The translations under genes and the position numbers were made by a program. From the NCBI GenBank assembly GCA_019638385.1, contig JAHBTW010000019.1, positions 1 through 64,000 of the forward strand: DNA of 64,000 bases. Reading direction: 5' to 3'. The stretch is from Saprospiraceae bacterium. Its GTDB lineage: Bacteria > Bacteroidota > Bacteroidia > Chitinophagales > Saprospiraceae. The notes under the pieces were generated by a model. The model was not told the DNA's origin, did not search any database, and saw only the letters and a list, made by a program, of their open reading frames with translations. Of the stretch, positions 51,401 through 59,123 are shown in pieces. Positions within the stretch are counted from its first letter, which is position 1, and each line of letters begins with the position of its first letter.

Positions 51401-53374
51401 GGCGTCTCGTTCGTCACCTATTACCAGGACAACGACGGCGACGGATTCGGAAACCCGGCCATGAGCCAGAGCACCTGCGACGGCCCGCCAACGGGTTATG
51501 TTTCCAACAACACCGACTGCGACGATACGAACCCGGCCGTCAACCCCAACACCGTGTGGTACCTGGATGCCGACAACGACGGCTACTATACCGGCACGGG
51601 CGTGACGCAATGCGCTTCGCCCGGTGCGGGCTACCGTTACACGGGCATACTGGGTGGCAATGATTGCGACGACAGCAACTCTGACGTCAATCCTGGCGCG
51701 ACGGAGGTCTGCGGAAATGGCATTGATGATGACTGCAACAACGAGGCGGATGAGGGATGTTGCGATTTGGAGATCACGAACGTTTCGGTTACCGGCGCAT
51801 CCTGCCCGAATACTGAAACCGGGAGCATTACCGTGACCGCAACATCGAGCAACGGCCCGATCTCTTATGCCATTTCCGGCCAGGTGAACCAAAGCAACAA
51901 TACCGGCCAATTCAGTGACTTGCCAGCAGGCTACTACAACATTGTTGTGACAGACGTCGCCAATTGCTTGGAATTGACGAGCGCCGAAGTGGTTGAGGAT
52001 GTAGATACTGAACCACCGAGTATCACCTGCCCGGCCACGCAAACCCTTATCCTCGGCGAAACCTGCACAGCCTCCCTGCCCGACTATATGAGCTTGGCCA
52101 CGACCGGCGACAACTGCGGGGTACAGGGTGTGACGCAGTCGCCCACTGCGGGAACGACGGTCTCCGGGGCCGGCAACATGACGGTGACGCTCACCGTGAC
52201 GGACATCAACGGCAATAGCACGCAGTGTTCCTTCACGGTAACGAAAGTGGATAATACCCCGCCTACGGTGCAGTGTTTCAACCAAACAATCACCTTCAAC
52301 GGCGAGAACAGCATCCCGCTCAACACCGATGACCTTGTGGATGCCACCGACAACTGCGGTGTAGCTACTACTATCGAGCTATCGCCCGCCGGCATCGCTT
52401 GCGAGCAGCTCGGTCAAACGGTTCCGGTAACCGTAACGGTAACAGACCTCAATAGCAACCCTGCTACCTGCACGAGCAACATCACTGTAACGGGTCTGCC
52501 CTGCGGCTGGAACCAAAATCCGAACGGCGTGAATTGTGCTAACGGCAACAGTATCGCTTACAATCCCGCCAACGGCGTATGGACGGCTACGAGCGCCAAT
52601 TGTTTTTACGGCCCCGGCTTTACGAGCGACGCCACGGCTTTCGCCCAACGTGCGCTCTGCGGCGACGGCAGCATCACGGCGCAAGTCACGAGCATCAACG
52701 GCAACGGCTGGGCCGGCGTGGTGATGCGCGAGAGCAATGCCGCCGGTGCGAAGAAGGCACAATTGATGACAAACCTGAGCAGCCTGAGCCGCCGCGAATT
52801 CCGCACCACGACCAACGGCGCGGCCATGCCGCAGCAGTTTCCGAGCCAGGATCGGTATTGGCTGCGCATTGTGCGGGCGGGCAATCAGTTCAGCATGTAT
52901 GTGTCGTCCAACGGCGCGACTTGGTACTATGCCGGCGCACAAAACATCCCGATGAATGCCTGCATTCAGATGGGCTTGGTAGCCACCAATTACCAACAGA
53001 CGAGTACGGTGGTCGTTACGTTTGCCAATGTGAGCTTTACGGGTAGTAATGTATCGCTGCTGGCGGGTGTTTCGGCTCCGTTTAACACGCTGAACGAGCT
53101 AACAACCGACAACTCACAACAGATAAGCGATTTCCAGACGTACCCGAATCCGACGAGCGGGGAGTTGAATGTTGATTTGACGCATTACGTGGGCCGGGCA
53201 GTGCGCCTGGAAGTGTATAGCCTGGAAGGCAAGTTGCTTAAGTTCAGTGAGATAGAAGAAGTGCAAACGACTGTCGAGCAGATGAACCTGTCAGATCACC
53301 ACAGCGGTATGTACCTGGTAAAAGTGAAATGTGACGGCCTGCCGGATGCGACGCGGCGGGTAGTGAAACAGTAA
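45416..53374 (+). CDS. Giant T9SS protein with DUF285 (BspA-like) repeats and MopE metal-binding motifs
   Basis: 2652 residues. Signal peptide 1-32 (ending QNLFAQ). A W-T-G-G-T-S-S-A-W-N-T module and beta-helix-like repeats to about 340. Then three blocks, each a PKD-like segment (ITTWKTDNPGTSNSTSITIP) followed by DUF285 repeats of 25 residues (consensus MSxMFxxATxFNQPIGDWDT then GNVTN): 21, 9 and 5 copies, about residues 542-1075, 1262-1490 and 1690-1820. MopE-type calcium-binding motifs about 1880-2115 (DMDGDGFG, NTDCDDTN, ICNGIDDNCNG). SprB-like repeat; HYR; shared DUF1349-like module about 2362-2545; type A sorting domain about 2569-2652. DUF285 repeats are known from surface lipoproteins and BspA-like adhesins, so a binding role at the surface is plausible. 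Probably regulated by the upstream HTCS. Confidence 0.88.
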   Translation: MKKKSSNLLTKHGQRAWMAFMLLAFSQNLFAQTVVWTGGTSSAWNTASNWNTNSVPTAGSNVIVLTGSPHQPTVSTTVSIHSLSVQGGSMQVAANGILHIGEGGMLTERPFTNSGTININGATGAGLSVVTSNGSFQNNGTINVGNTGAINTSGIVSGPNATITNNGTISINRASTVSVSSAALLVSGNFTNNGNLLIGDIADSQRQGLWVSGGAFTNSANGNVSINRTGGNGINHADGTLTNYGQITIGDVVGSIGDRAVNLMLGNFVNEDCGRLVVLHSVRVLTNGVATNNGQWVVVHTGSPAHANTGVFTNNGILMFPEGSPIPNVTNNEIVVTPKSGACNISPALDLGSPVDFTIASNWFLDNGLTIPVGTFNLATNTFTNSALPLNVPTTVYFEVTDNGSGCTRVASVRLTISACVTPFITTWKTDNPGTSNSTSITIPTTGSGYNYDVDWDNDGVYDQTGITGSVTHDFGTAGTYTIRIRGSFPRIYFSNGGDRQKLLDIGQWGGIAWTNMANAFYGCSNLHISATDTPDLTGVTDMSQMFRGCSSLNGPANIGDWDTGNVTNMSRIFNDATAFNQPIGDWNTGSVTNMSRMFESATAFDQPIGDWNTGNVTNMSDMFRNATSFNQPIGDWNTGNVTNMGFMFNDATSFNQPIGDWNTGNVTNMGFMFNDATSFNQPIGDWDTENVTNMTYMFNDATSFNQPIGDWDTGNVTNMSFMFNDATSFNQPIGDWDTGNVTNMSFMFNSATAFNQPIGDWDTGNVTNMTYMFNDATSFNQPIGNWDTGNVTNMISMFNGATAFSQPIGDWNTGNVTSMSTMFWNATSFNQPIGDWDTGNVTSMSLMFDGATAFNQPIGDWDTGNVTNMTYMFNDATSFNQPIGDWDTGNVTNMSGMFRNATSFNQPIGNWDTGNVTTMGSMFNGATAFNQPIGDWDTGNVINMSSMFLGATAFNQNLGDWNTGNVTNMNRMFDGATAFNQPIGDWDTGNVTSMSLMFLGATAFNQNLGDWDTGNVTSMGSMFNGATSFNQPIGDWDTGNVTNLSIMFSGAMAFNQNLGGWTLNANVSMIGMFNNAGMDCTNYSATLIGWAANPATPNGRTMSALGRLYGTNATSARNTLTTTKGWTITGDLASGTNCVPPPQPDEFITTWKTDNPGTSNSTSITIPTTGSGYNYEVDWDNDGVYDQTGITGSVTHDFGTAGTYTIRIRGSFPRIYFNNSGDRQKLLDIGQWGSIAWTSMASAFYGCSNLNISAADVPNLSGVTSMFSMFRRCTVLNSPANIGDWNTATVTNMSNLFLWAVAFNQPVGNWNTAAVTNMSSLFDEAAAFDQPIGNWNTAAVTSMSGMFWNAATFNQPIGNWNTAAVTNMSWMFAGATAFNQPIGNWNTAAVTNMSHMFRQTAAFDQPIGNWNTAAVNNMSVMFYQATAFNQPIGDWNTGNVTTMSFMFNNATAFNQPIEGWNTAAVTDMTNMFSDATAFNRPLGSWTLNANVSMNNMLNNAGMDCTNYSATLIGWAANPATPNGRTLGALGRLYGTNATNARNTLTTTKGWTITGDLASGTNCVPPLQPDEFITTWKTDNPGTSNSTSITIPTTGSGYNYEVDWDNDGVYDQTGITGSVTHDFGTAGTYTIRIRGSFPRIYFSNGGDRQKLLDIGQWGGIAWTNMANAFYGCSNLHISATDTPNLSGVTDMNQMFRGCSSLNGPANIGDWDTGNVTGMSAMFLGATAFNQPIGDWNTGNVTDMSGMFLGANAFNQPIGDWNTGSVATMNSMFNNAAAFNQPIGDWDMGNVTNMNLMFSAAASFNQPIGDWTLNANVSMNNMLNNAGMDCTNYSATLIGWAVNPATPNGRILGASGRLYGTNATNARNTLTTTKGWTIAGDALVSNILYADMDGDGFGAGPAIYACTAQSGYVSNNTDCDDTNADLNPNTVWYLDADNDGYYTGAGVTQCASPGAGYRYTGILGGNDCDDSNPDVNPGATEICNGIDDNCNGMVDDGVSFVTYYQDNDGDGFGNPAMSQSTCDGPPTGYVSNNTDCDDTNPAVNPNTVWYLDADNDGYYTGTGVTQCASPGAGYRYTGILGGNDCDDSNSDVNPGATEVCGNGIDDDCNNEADEGCCDLEITNVSVTGASCPNTETGSITVTATSSNGPISYAISGQVNQSNNTGQFSDLPAGYYNIVVTDVANCLELTSAEVVEDVDTEPPSITCPATQTLILGETCTASLPDYMSLATTGDNCGVQGVTQSPTAGTTVSGAGNMTVTLTVTDINGNSTQCSFTVTKVDNTPPTVQCFNQTITFNGENSIPLNTDDLVDATDNCGVATTIELSPAGIACEQLGQTVPVTVTVTDLNSNPATCTSNITVTGLPCGWNQNPNGVNCANGNSIAYNPANGVWTATSANCFYGPGFTSDATAFAQRALCGDGSITAQVTSINGNGWAGVVMRESNAAGAKKAQLMTNLSSLSRREFRTTTNGAAMPQQFPSQDRYWLRIVRAGNQFSMYVSSNGATWYYAGAQNIPMNACIQMGLVATNYQQTSTVVVTFANVSFTGSNVSLLAGVSAPFNTLNELTTDNSQQISDFQTYPNPTSGELNVDLTHYVGRAVRLEVYSLEGKLLKFSEIEEVQTTVEQMNLSDHHSGMYLVKVKCDGLPDATRRVVKQ
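47041..48640 (+). repeat. 75-bp tandem repeat array (DUF285 block 1, 21 units)
   Basis: Units of 75 bases repeat in exact register with high DNA identity, for example TTCAATCAGCCCATCGGCGA at the same phase in unit after unit. Two shorter arrays of the same unit follow at about 49207-49885 (9 units) and 50485-50865 (5 units). Confidence 0.9.
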
Positions 53375-53397
53375 CAACGACGATATCATAGAAGAGG

Positions 53398-53436
53398 AAG
53401 CGGGTTGGCGTGGAGATCACGTCGGCCCGCTTTTTT
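53398..53436 (+). terminator. Terminator after the DUF285-repeat gene
   Basis: AAGCGGG..G.CGTG pairs with CACG..CCCGCTT, followed by T6. Confidence 0.85.
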
Positions 53437-53488
53437 ATTTAGGGAGGAATGGAGGAGGCCGGAAGCTACCGTCGGAGGTGTAGATTTG

Positions 53489-53521
53489 GGCTGTGTAGAT
53501 TTGAGACAGCCTCTTTTTTTT
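53489..53521 (+). terminator. Second terminator-like hairpin
   Basis: GGCTGT pairs with ACAGCC, followed by CTC and T8. It leads directly into the repeated element at 53514. The following stretch to 54050 (about 500 bases, AT-rich) shows no gene I can support; short minus-strand frames there have no coding character. Confidence 0.6.
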
Positions 53522-53556
53522 AATCAACGTCTCTGTGTTGAAAATATAAGCTCCGC
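53514..53556 (+). repeat. 43-bp element repeated at 61625-61667
   Basis: T8-AAT-M-AACGTC-Y-CTGTG-Y-TGAAAATATAAGCTCCGC is present at both places with three mismatches in 43 bases. In both cases it begins in the T tract of a terminator that follows a giant T9SS gene. Confidence 0.8.
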
Positions 53557-54050
53557 TTGTACTACTATAAAGCATATACAAGCAAAAAAACAAACAACTC
53601 AACGCGGGTAGGGGGTTTCCCTGTAAGTGCCTGTAAAACAATTTTTTGAATAATTTCAATTTCGCATTGACCTCCGCCTTTTGACTGTGTATATATGATG
53701 TATATGCAGTTTTTTGTAATAAACATCAGTAAGTTTACCATGCGATTTTAATTGTAGTTGTGCAAACCTGCTTTAACCATATAAAACCTTTCAAATGAAG
53801 AATTTTGCCAGATGATTTGTTTTGTTTCTGACGGTTTCGATGATTTCCATAGCCGTATGAGCGCAAATCAATAAGGTGACCGCCCCCGGGTCTGCCTTGT
53901 GGGTCGAACAATCCATCGCTCAGCTCCCTGATTATCAACATTGACCTTATCAACATTACGGCTTCCGCCTGATGCATTCACGTTTCTATTTTCGGCAATT
54001 TCCCCACTCATGCCGGCTTTGTACTCCCTAACCATTTTAAAACCAATCAA

Positions 54051-57000
54051 ATGCTTAGATGCCTTATAATATTCTTTTTAATTTTAATAGCTAATTTTTC
54101 CTTTGGCCAGGTTTTTACTCAAACCCATAATGATGCTACAATAGGGCTCGACAGGAAAGCTTGGAATGGTCTGGGTAATACCGGAGGTCATAGTGAAGGT
54201 TATCATCATGATTTTACATTGCCGGCAAGCACAGATCCTTGTCAGAGGATTACAGGTATCAGCGTGGTGATCAGTCTTACGGGCTACGCCAATAGTGGTG
54301 GTCCTTGCCCCCATGCAACGCTCTATTACAATCTATTTTATGGATGTGGAACATACAGTGGAGGCGCTACGTGTTCGCCGCCGCCGGGAGTGGGGCCTAA
54401 TCTGATAGCACAGCCTAATTTCCCCCCTAATACAAGCCCTCCGCCATTTATTTTTGGAAATCCTTTGGGCGGTCCCCTTAATCCTAATATTGTACCAGAT
54501 TTTGGAGGCAATTTAAGTGTGGACATCGTACCTGTTTCTAATCCTGGTTGCAATGCTGTAAGCAGTGGTCAAATAAGTTATCAATATACCATAACGGTTA
54601 CGGTTACAATTGCAAACCTACCGCCGCCAACGCCTGCTTTTGCGCAATTAGGACCTTATTGCCAAAATGCAACACCGGGTGTTTTACCCTCAAGTTCTAC
54701 GAATACGCCGCCTATCACAGGTACTTGGTCTCCGGCAGTCATCAGTACAGCAATGGCGGGTTCCCAAGTATATACCTTCACGCCCAATGCAGACCAATGC
54801 GCCACCACCGCGCCGATGACCGTAACGGTGAATGACGCCGCCACGCCCAGCTTCACGCAAGTACAGCCGGTTTGTTCGGGAGCTAATTTCACCCTGCCGA
54901 CCACCTCCGACAATGGTATCACGGGCGTCTGGTCGCCGGCCATCAATAATATGATGACCACCACTTACACGTTCACGCCCAACGCCGCGCTGCATCCCTG
55001 TGCCGCTACTGAGATGATGACCGTGACGGTGAATGCCAACACCACGCCTACCTTCACGCAAGTGCAACCGATCTGCTCCGGCGGCTCGTTCACGCTGCCA
55101 ACCCTGTCCAACAACGGCATTGCAGGGACTTGGTCGCCGGCCATCAATAATATGATGACCACCACTTACACGTTCACGCCCAACGCCGCGCTGCATCCCT
55201 GTGCCGCCACTGAGATGATGACCGTGACGGTGAATGCCAACACCACGCCTACCTTCACGCAAGTGCAACCGATTTGCTCCGGCGGCTCGTTCTCGTTACC
55301 GCCTGTTTCCAACGAGGGTATCTCCGGCGCCTGGACGCCGGCCATCAATAATACCACCACTACGACTTACACTTTTACCCCCACGGCCGGCCAGTGCGCT
55401 ACCACTCAAACCATGACCGTGACGGTGAATGCCAACCCTGTCGCCAATATACCTGTACCGTTTGAAGTCTGCGTACTCCTCATCCCCCCAACCTTGCTGA
55501 GCGAGAACAGCGCTGTTGTTCTCAGTCAGATTACCGGCGGCAATCCGGGGCTTACCGTCAACTGGTTTTTTGATGCTGCGGCCACCATGCCCATTCCCAA
55601 TATCAACAATGTTTTTCTGGCAATTCCGCCGCCCACTACCGTGTACGCCACGGTGTCCAACGGCTCCTGCTCTTCCTCTACGGTGCCGGTGGGCATCGTC
55701 ATCAGCCAACCGCCGGTCATCAATGCTCCGAACAATGTGTCGGCCTGCCAGAGCTACACCCTGCCGCCCATCACCGGCGCCAATCTGACGGGCAACGAGG
55801 CTTACTACACCGGCCCCAACGGAACGGGCACGCAATACTTGCCGGGACAGGTCATCAGCTCCACCGTCACTTTGTTTGCTTATGCCGGTAGCGGCATGTG
55901 CGCCGATCAGGAGCAATTCACCATCACCATCACGCCGCCGCCGACGGCCAACCCGCCCGGCGCACCGCTGAGCATCTGCGACAACGGCGCGGGCATTGGG
56001 CAGTTCAATCTCACCAACCTTGACGGCATTATCAGCGGGGGAAGCGGCACTGTCAACTGGTTTACAGACGCCGGCGCTACCAATCCTATTGCCAATCCCT
56101 CGGCCTTCGTTTCGGGCGCTACTACGGTGTATGCTACGGTAACGGTGGGCATTTGCACTTCTTCGCCGGTGCCGTTGGTATTGCAACTGACACCCGGCCC
56201 TGCGGCCAACCCCGCCGGACCACTCCAAGCCTGCGATAACGGCGCCGGGCTGGGGCTGTTTCCATTGTCCAATCTCAATGGTCTCATCAGTGGAGGCAGC
56301 GGTACCGTCTCTTGGTTTTCCGACGCGGGTACATCCATCTCAATACCGAATCCCAATGCGCACGTTTCCGGCGGCGGCACGGTATATGCCGTTGTATCCC
56401 TGAATGGCTGCAACTCCGTACCCGTTCCTGTAAGCCTGATAATCAATCCGCTTCCGGTTGTCAATCTCACGGTGGCACAAGCGATTAGTTGTGCAGCTTC
56501 CGCCAATGGCGCTATCTCTACCGGCATCGGCAACGCTACGGGGCCTTTTACTTTTGATTGGAATATCAATGCATTAGACGGCCAACAAAACCCCGCTAAC
56601 CTCGGACCGGGCACTTATTCTGTAATCGTAACCGCTACCAACACAGGCTGTATAGGAACCGGCAGTATCACTCTTTCTGCCCCCACAGCCATCACCCTCA
56701 ACTGCGCTCAACAAAATCCGGTTTCCACCCCCGGTGGATCCGACGGCTCGGCGACGGTGCAGATTTCGGGCGGCACGGCAGCTTACACCGTGGCCTGGAG
56801 CGGTGCGGCGAGCGGCACTCAAAATCAGGCGGCAGCCGGCGCCGCCACGATAACCGGTTTGATAGCAGGTGCTTACAACGTAGTCGTCACCGATGCCAAT
56901 GGCTGCACGCAGAGCTGCTCGTTTACCGTTGACGCCCCCAATTGCCCGCCAATTTCCTCACCTGGCATCGCTGTTCCTACTGCCACGATCTGCGCCGGCG

Positions 57001-59036
57001 CTGCGATTCCGGCTTTCACGGCGAGTGTTCCTGCCGGACTGACCGTAATCTGGTACGATGCAGCCACAGGTGGTACGGTGCTGTTGATCAATAGTTTGTC
57101 GTTCACCCCGACCATGGCCGGCACTTATTTTGCCGAAGCCTTTGATCCGGTGACCGGCTGCCGCAGCGCTACGAGAACACCAGTGGTTTTGACCATCAAT
57201 CCGACCCAGACGCCCACCTTCACGCAGGTGCAGCCGATCTGTGCAGGCGGCAGTTTCAGCCTTCCGGCAACGTCCGATAACGGCATTGCGGGAACCTGGT
57301 CGCCGGCTGTGAACAATATGGCAACCACAACTTATACCTTCACGCCGAATGCCGCAGTGCACCCTTGCGCCGTGACAACGACGATGACCGTGACGGTGAA
57401 TCCGACCCAGACGCCTACCTTCACGCAGGTGCAGCCGATCTGTGCAGGCGGCAGTTTCAGCCTTCCGGCAACGTCCGATAACGGCATTGCGGGAATCTGG
57501 TCGCCGGCTGTGAACAATATGGCAACCACAACTTATACCTTCACGCCGAATGCCGCAGTGCACCCTTGCGCCGTGACAACGACGATGACCGTGACGGTGA
57601 ATCCGATCCAGACGCCCGCCTTCACGCAGGTACAGCCGATCTGTGCAGGCGGCAGTTTCAGCCTTCCGGCAACGTCCGATAACGGCATTGCGGGAACCTG
57701 GTCGCCGGCTGTGAACAATATGGCAACCACAACTTATACCTTCACGCCGAATGCGACTGCCCACCCCTGCGCAGTGCAGGCCACGATGGCCGTGCAGGTG
57801 GACGCACAGCCTACGCTGACGATTGGAACAGTGGCCCTCGCGCCGGGTTTGCTGACGTATTCGGTCAATTTTACCGCCACCGGCGGTACAGTTTCCACCA
57901 CGGCGGGTACGATTTCTGGCAGCACCGTAACGGGCATTCCTACTGGAACGAACGTGACGATCACCGTGAGCAACGGCACAAACACGGCCTGCGATGTGAG
58001 TCAAAACGTGACTTCGCCCAATTGCAACCTCTCGGCCACTGCTGTGGGAACCGATCCCGGCTGCAACGGTGCAGCGAGCGGCAGCATCGCGCTGACGGTC
58101 ACGGGCGGAACCGGCACGTTGACGTTTGATTGGAACGACAATACTCTGGACGGCACGGAGGACCCGAGCGGACTTTCGGCGGGCACTTACTCGGTCACTG
58201 TCACCGATGGGGCGGGCTGCACGGCCAACGCGGCTACGACACTGACGAATCCGGCGGCTTTGAGTTTTGCCGCCACGGGCATCGCAGCCAACTGCTTCGA
58301 TCCGCTCAATGGCAGCATTTCCGTCACGCTTGCAGGAGGTGGCGTTCCGCCGTATGAAGTGTCTTATGACGGGCTTTTCTTCAGCGGTATCGGTGCATTG
58401 CCCGCACAAATAGCGGGCGTAGCGCCGGGCAATTATACCGTCACCTTGCAGGATGCCAATGATTGTATGATCGAAACGCAGGTGACCGTTCTTGCCGCGC
58501 CTACTTACACCCTCGACCTCGGTCCCGATCTTTTTGTACGCCTCGGCGACAGTGTTCGATTGGAGGGGGCGGCCAATTTTGCCATTGATTCTGTGGTGTG
58601 GACGCCGACCGAATTTCTGAACGACATCAGCGGGCCGGTCACTTTCGCGCGCCCCAGTGTGAGCACCGCCTACCAGTTGGTCGCCTTCGACGAAAACGGC
58701 TGCCGGGTTGAAGATGAAGTCTGGGTGTATGTGGAGCGGCGGCTGGATATTTTCATTCCCAATGCATTCAGTCCGAACGATGACGGTATTAATGATAAAT
58801 TCAGGGTTTTTGGTGATAACAAAGTCACGATTATCCGCAGTTTACGTGTCTTCGATCGTTGGGGCGGCAATGTGTTCGGTGTCACAGATGTGATGCCCGA
58901 TGACAGTGCTGCGGGATGGGACGGCAGCCACCGCGGTCAGAAGTTAAATGCGGGCGTATATCTGTACGTTGCAGAGATTGAATTTTTTGACGGCCATGTT
59001 GAGACGGTGATGGGAGAAGTGACGCTGTTGCGTTGA
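54051..59036 (+). CDS. Giant T9SS protein with type B sorting domain (SprB/CHU_C-like)
   Basis: 1661 residues. Signal peptide 1-20 (MLRCLIIFFLILIANFSFGQ). A unique N-terminal beta domain to about 190. Two arrays of 67-residue repeats (TPTFTQVQPICSGGSF, then GTWSPAINNM, then TYTFTPNA) near residues 265-465 and 1053-1245. Between and after them are Ig/SprB-like repeats with C-x-N-G-A-G motifs (ACDNGAGLGLFPLSNLNGLI) and NGSISVTLAGGGVPPYEVSY. Residues 1566-1661 are a type B sorting domain: DIFIPNAFSPNDDGINDKFR, FDRWGGNVF, then W-D-G and GVYLYVAEIEFFDG. Type B domains are found in SprB-like gliding adhesins and other cell-surface proteins. It lacks the DUF1349-like module of its neighbours. Confidence 0.88.
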   Translation: MLRCLIIFFLILIANFSFGQVFTQTHNDATIGLDRKAWNGLGNTGGHSEGYHHDFTLPASTDPCQRITGISVVISLTGYANSGGPCPHATLYYNLFYGCGTYSGGATCSPPPGVGPNLIAQPNFPPNTSPPPFIFGNPLGGPLNPNIVPDFGGNLSVDIVPVSNPGCNAVSSGQISYQYTITVTVTIANLPPPTPAFAQLGPYCQNATPGVLPSSSTNTPPITGTWSPAVISTAMAGSQVYTFTPNADQCATTAPMTVTVNDAATPSFTQVQPVCSGANFTLPTTSDNGITGVWSPAINNMMTTTYTFTPNAALHPCAATEMMTVTVNANTTPTFTQVQPICSGGSFTLPTLSNNGIAGTWSPAINNMMTTTYTFTPNAALHPCAATEMMTVTVNANTTPTFTQVQPICSGGSFSLPPVSNEGISGAWTPAINNTTTTTYTFTPTAGQCATTQTMTVTVNANPVANIPVPFEVCVLLIPPTLLSENSAVVLSQITGGNPGLTVNWFFDAAATMPIPNINNVFLAIPPPTTVYATVSNGSCSSSTVPVGIVISQPPVINAPNNVSACQSYTLPPITGANLTGNEAYYTGPNGTGTQYLPGQVISSTVTLFAYAGSGMCADQEQFTITITPPPTANPPGAPLSICDNGAGIGQFNLTNLDGIISGGSGTVNWFTDAGATNPIANPSAFVSGATTVYATVTVGICTSSPVPLVLQLTPGPAANPAGPLQACDNGAGLGLFPLSNLNGLISGGSGTVSWFSDAGTSISIPNPNAHVSGGGTVYAVVSLNGCNSVPVPVSLIINPLPVVNLTVAQAISCAASANGAISTGIGNATGPFTFDWNINALDGQQNPANLGPGTYSVIVTATNTGCIGTGSITLSAPTAITLNCAQQNPVSTPGGSDGSATVQISGGTAAYTVAWSGAASGTQNQAAAGAATITGLIAGAYNVVVTDANGCTQSCSFTVDAPNCPPISSPGIAVPTATICAGAAIPAFTASVPAGLTVIWYDAATGGTVLLINSLSFTPTMAGTYFAEAFDPVTGCRSATRTPVVLTINPTQTPTFTQVQPICAGGSFSLPATSDNGIAGTWSPAVNNMATTTYTFTPNAAVHPCAVTTTMTVTVNPTQTPTFTQVQPICAGGSFSLPATSDNGIAGIWSPAVNNMATTTYTFTPNAAVHPCAVTTTMTVTVNPIQTPAFTQVQPICAGGSFSLPATSDNGIAGTWSPAVNNMATTTYTFTPNATAHPCAVQATMAVQVDAQPTLTIGTVALAPGLLTYSVNFTATGGTVSTTAGTISGSTVTGIPTGTNVTITVSNGTNTACDVSQNVTSPNCNLSATAVGTDPGCNGAASGSIALTVTGGTGTLTFDWNDNTLDGTEDPSGLSAGTYSVTVTDGAGCTANAATTLTNPAALSFAATGIAANCFDPLNGSISVTLAGGGVPPYEVSYDGLFFSGIGALPAQIAGVAPGNYTVTLQDANDCMIETQVTVLAAPTYTLDLGPDLFVRLGDSVRLEGAANFAIDSVVWTPTEFLNDISGPVTFARPSVSTAYQLVAFDENGCRVEDEVWVYVERRLDIFIPNAFSPNDDGINDKFRVFGDNKVTIIRSLRVFDRWGGNVFGVTDVMPDDSAAGWDGSHRGQKLNAGVYLYVAEIEFFDGHVETVMGEVTLLR
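54843..55440 (+). repeat. 201-bp tandem repeats, array 1 (three units)
   Basis: Unit starts (ACGCC) fall at 54843, 55044 and 55245, exactly 201 bases apart. Units 1 and 2 share long identical DNA; unit 3 is more diverged. Confidence 0.85.
57210..57790 (+). repeat. 201-bp tandem repeats, array 2 (three nearly identical units)
   Basis: Unit starts fall at 57210, 57411 and 57612. The units are almost identical at DNA level (a handful of changes such as ACC/ATC before TGGTCGCC), which indicates recent duplication. They encode the same 67-residue repeat type as array 1. Confidence 0.9.
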
Positions 59037-59123
59037 TTTTTCCCAAAGCAGGTTGCCGGCAAGGCCGATACTATAAAGATTTTTCAGACGACTTTTTTTA
59101 CTTCATAACAAAATTGTAACCTA

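Noticed and set aside
53735..54050. Two short minus-strand frames in the gap before the type B giant gene
   Set aside because: They have no recognisable motif or ribosome-binding context and overlap the promoter region of the plus-strand gene; composition looks non-coding.
56958..58409. A 483-codon open frame on the minus strand opposite the type B giant gene
   Set aside because: It is antisense to well-supported repeat domains, has a strongly biased composition (R, G, H, C) and repeats only because the plus-strand gene repeats. Similar long minus-strand frames lie under the other giant genes.
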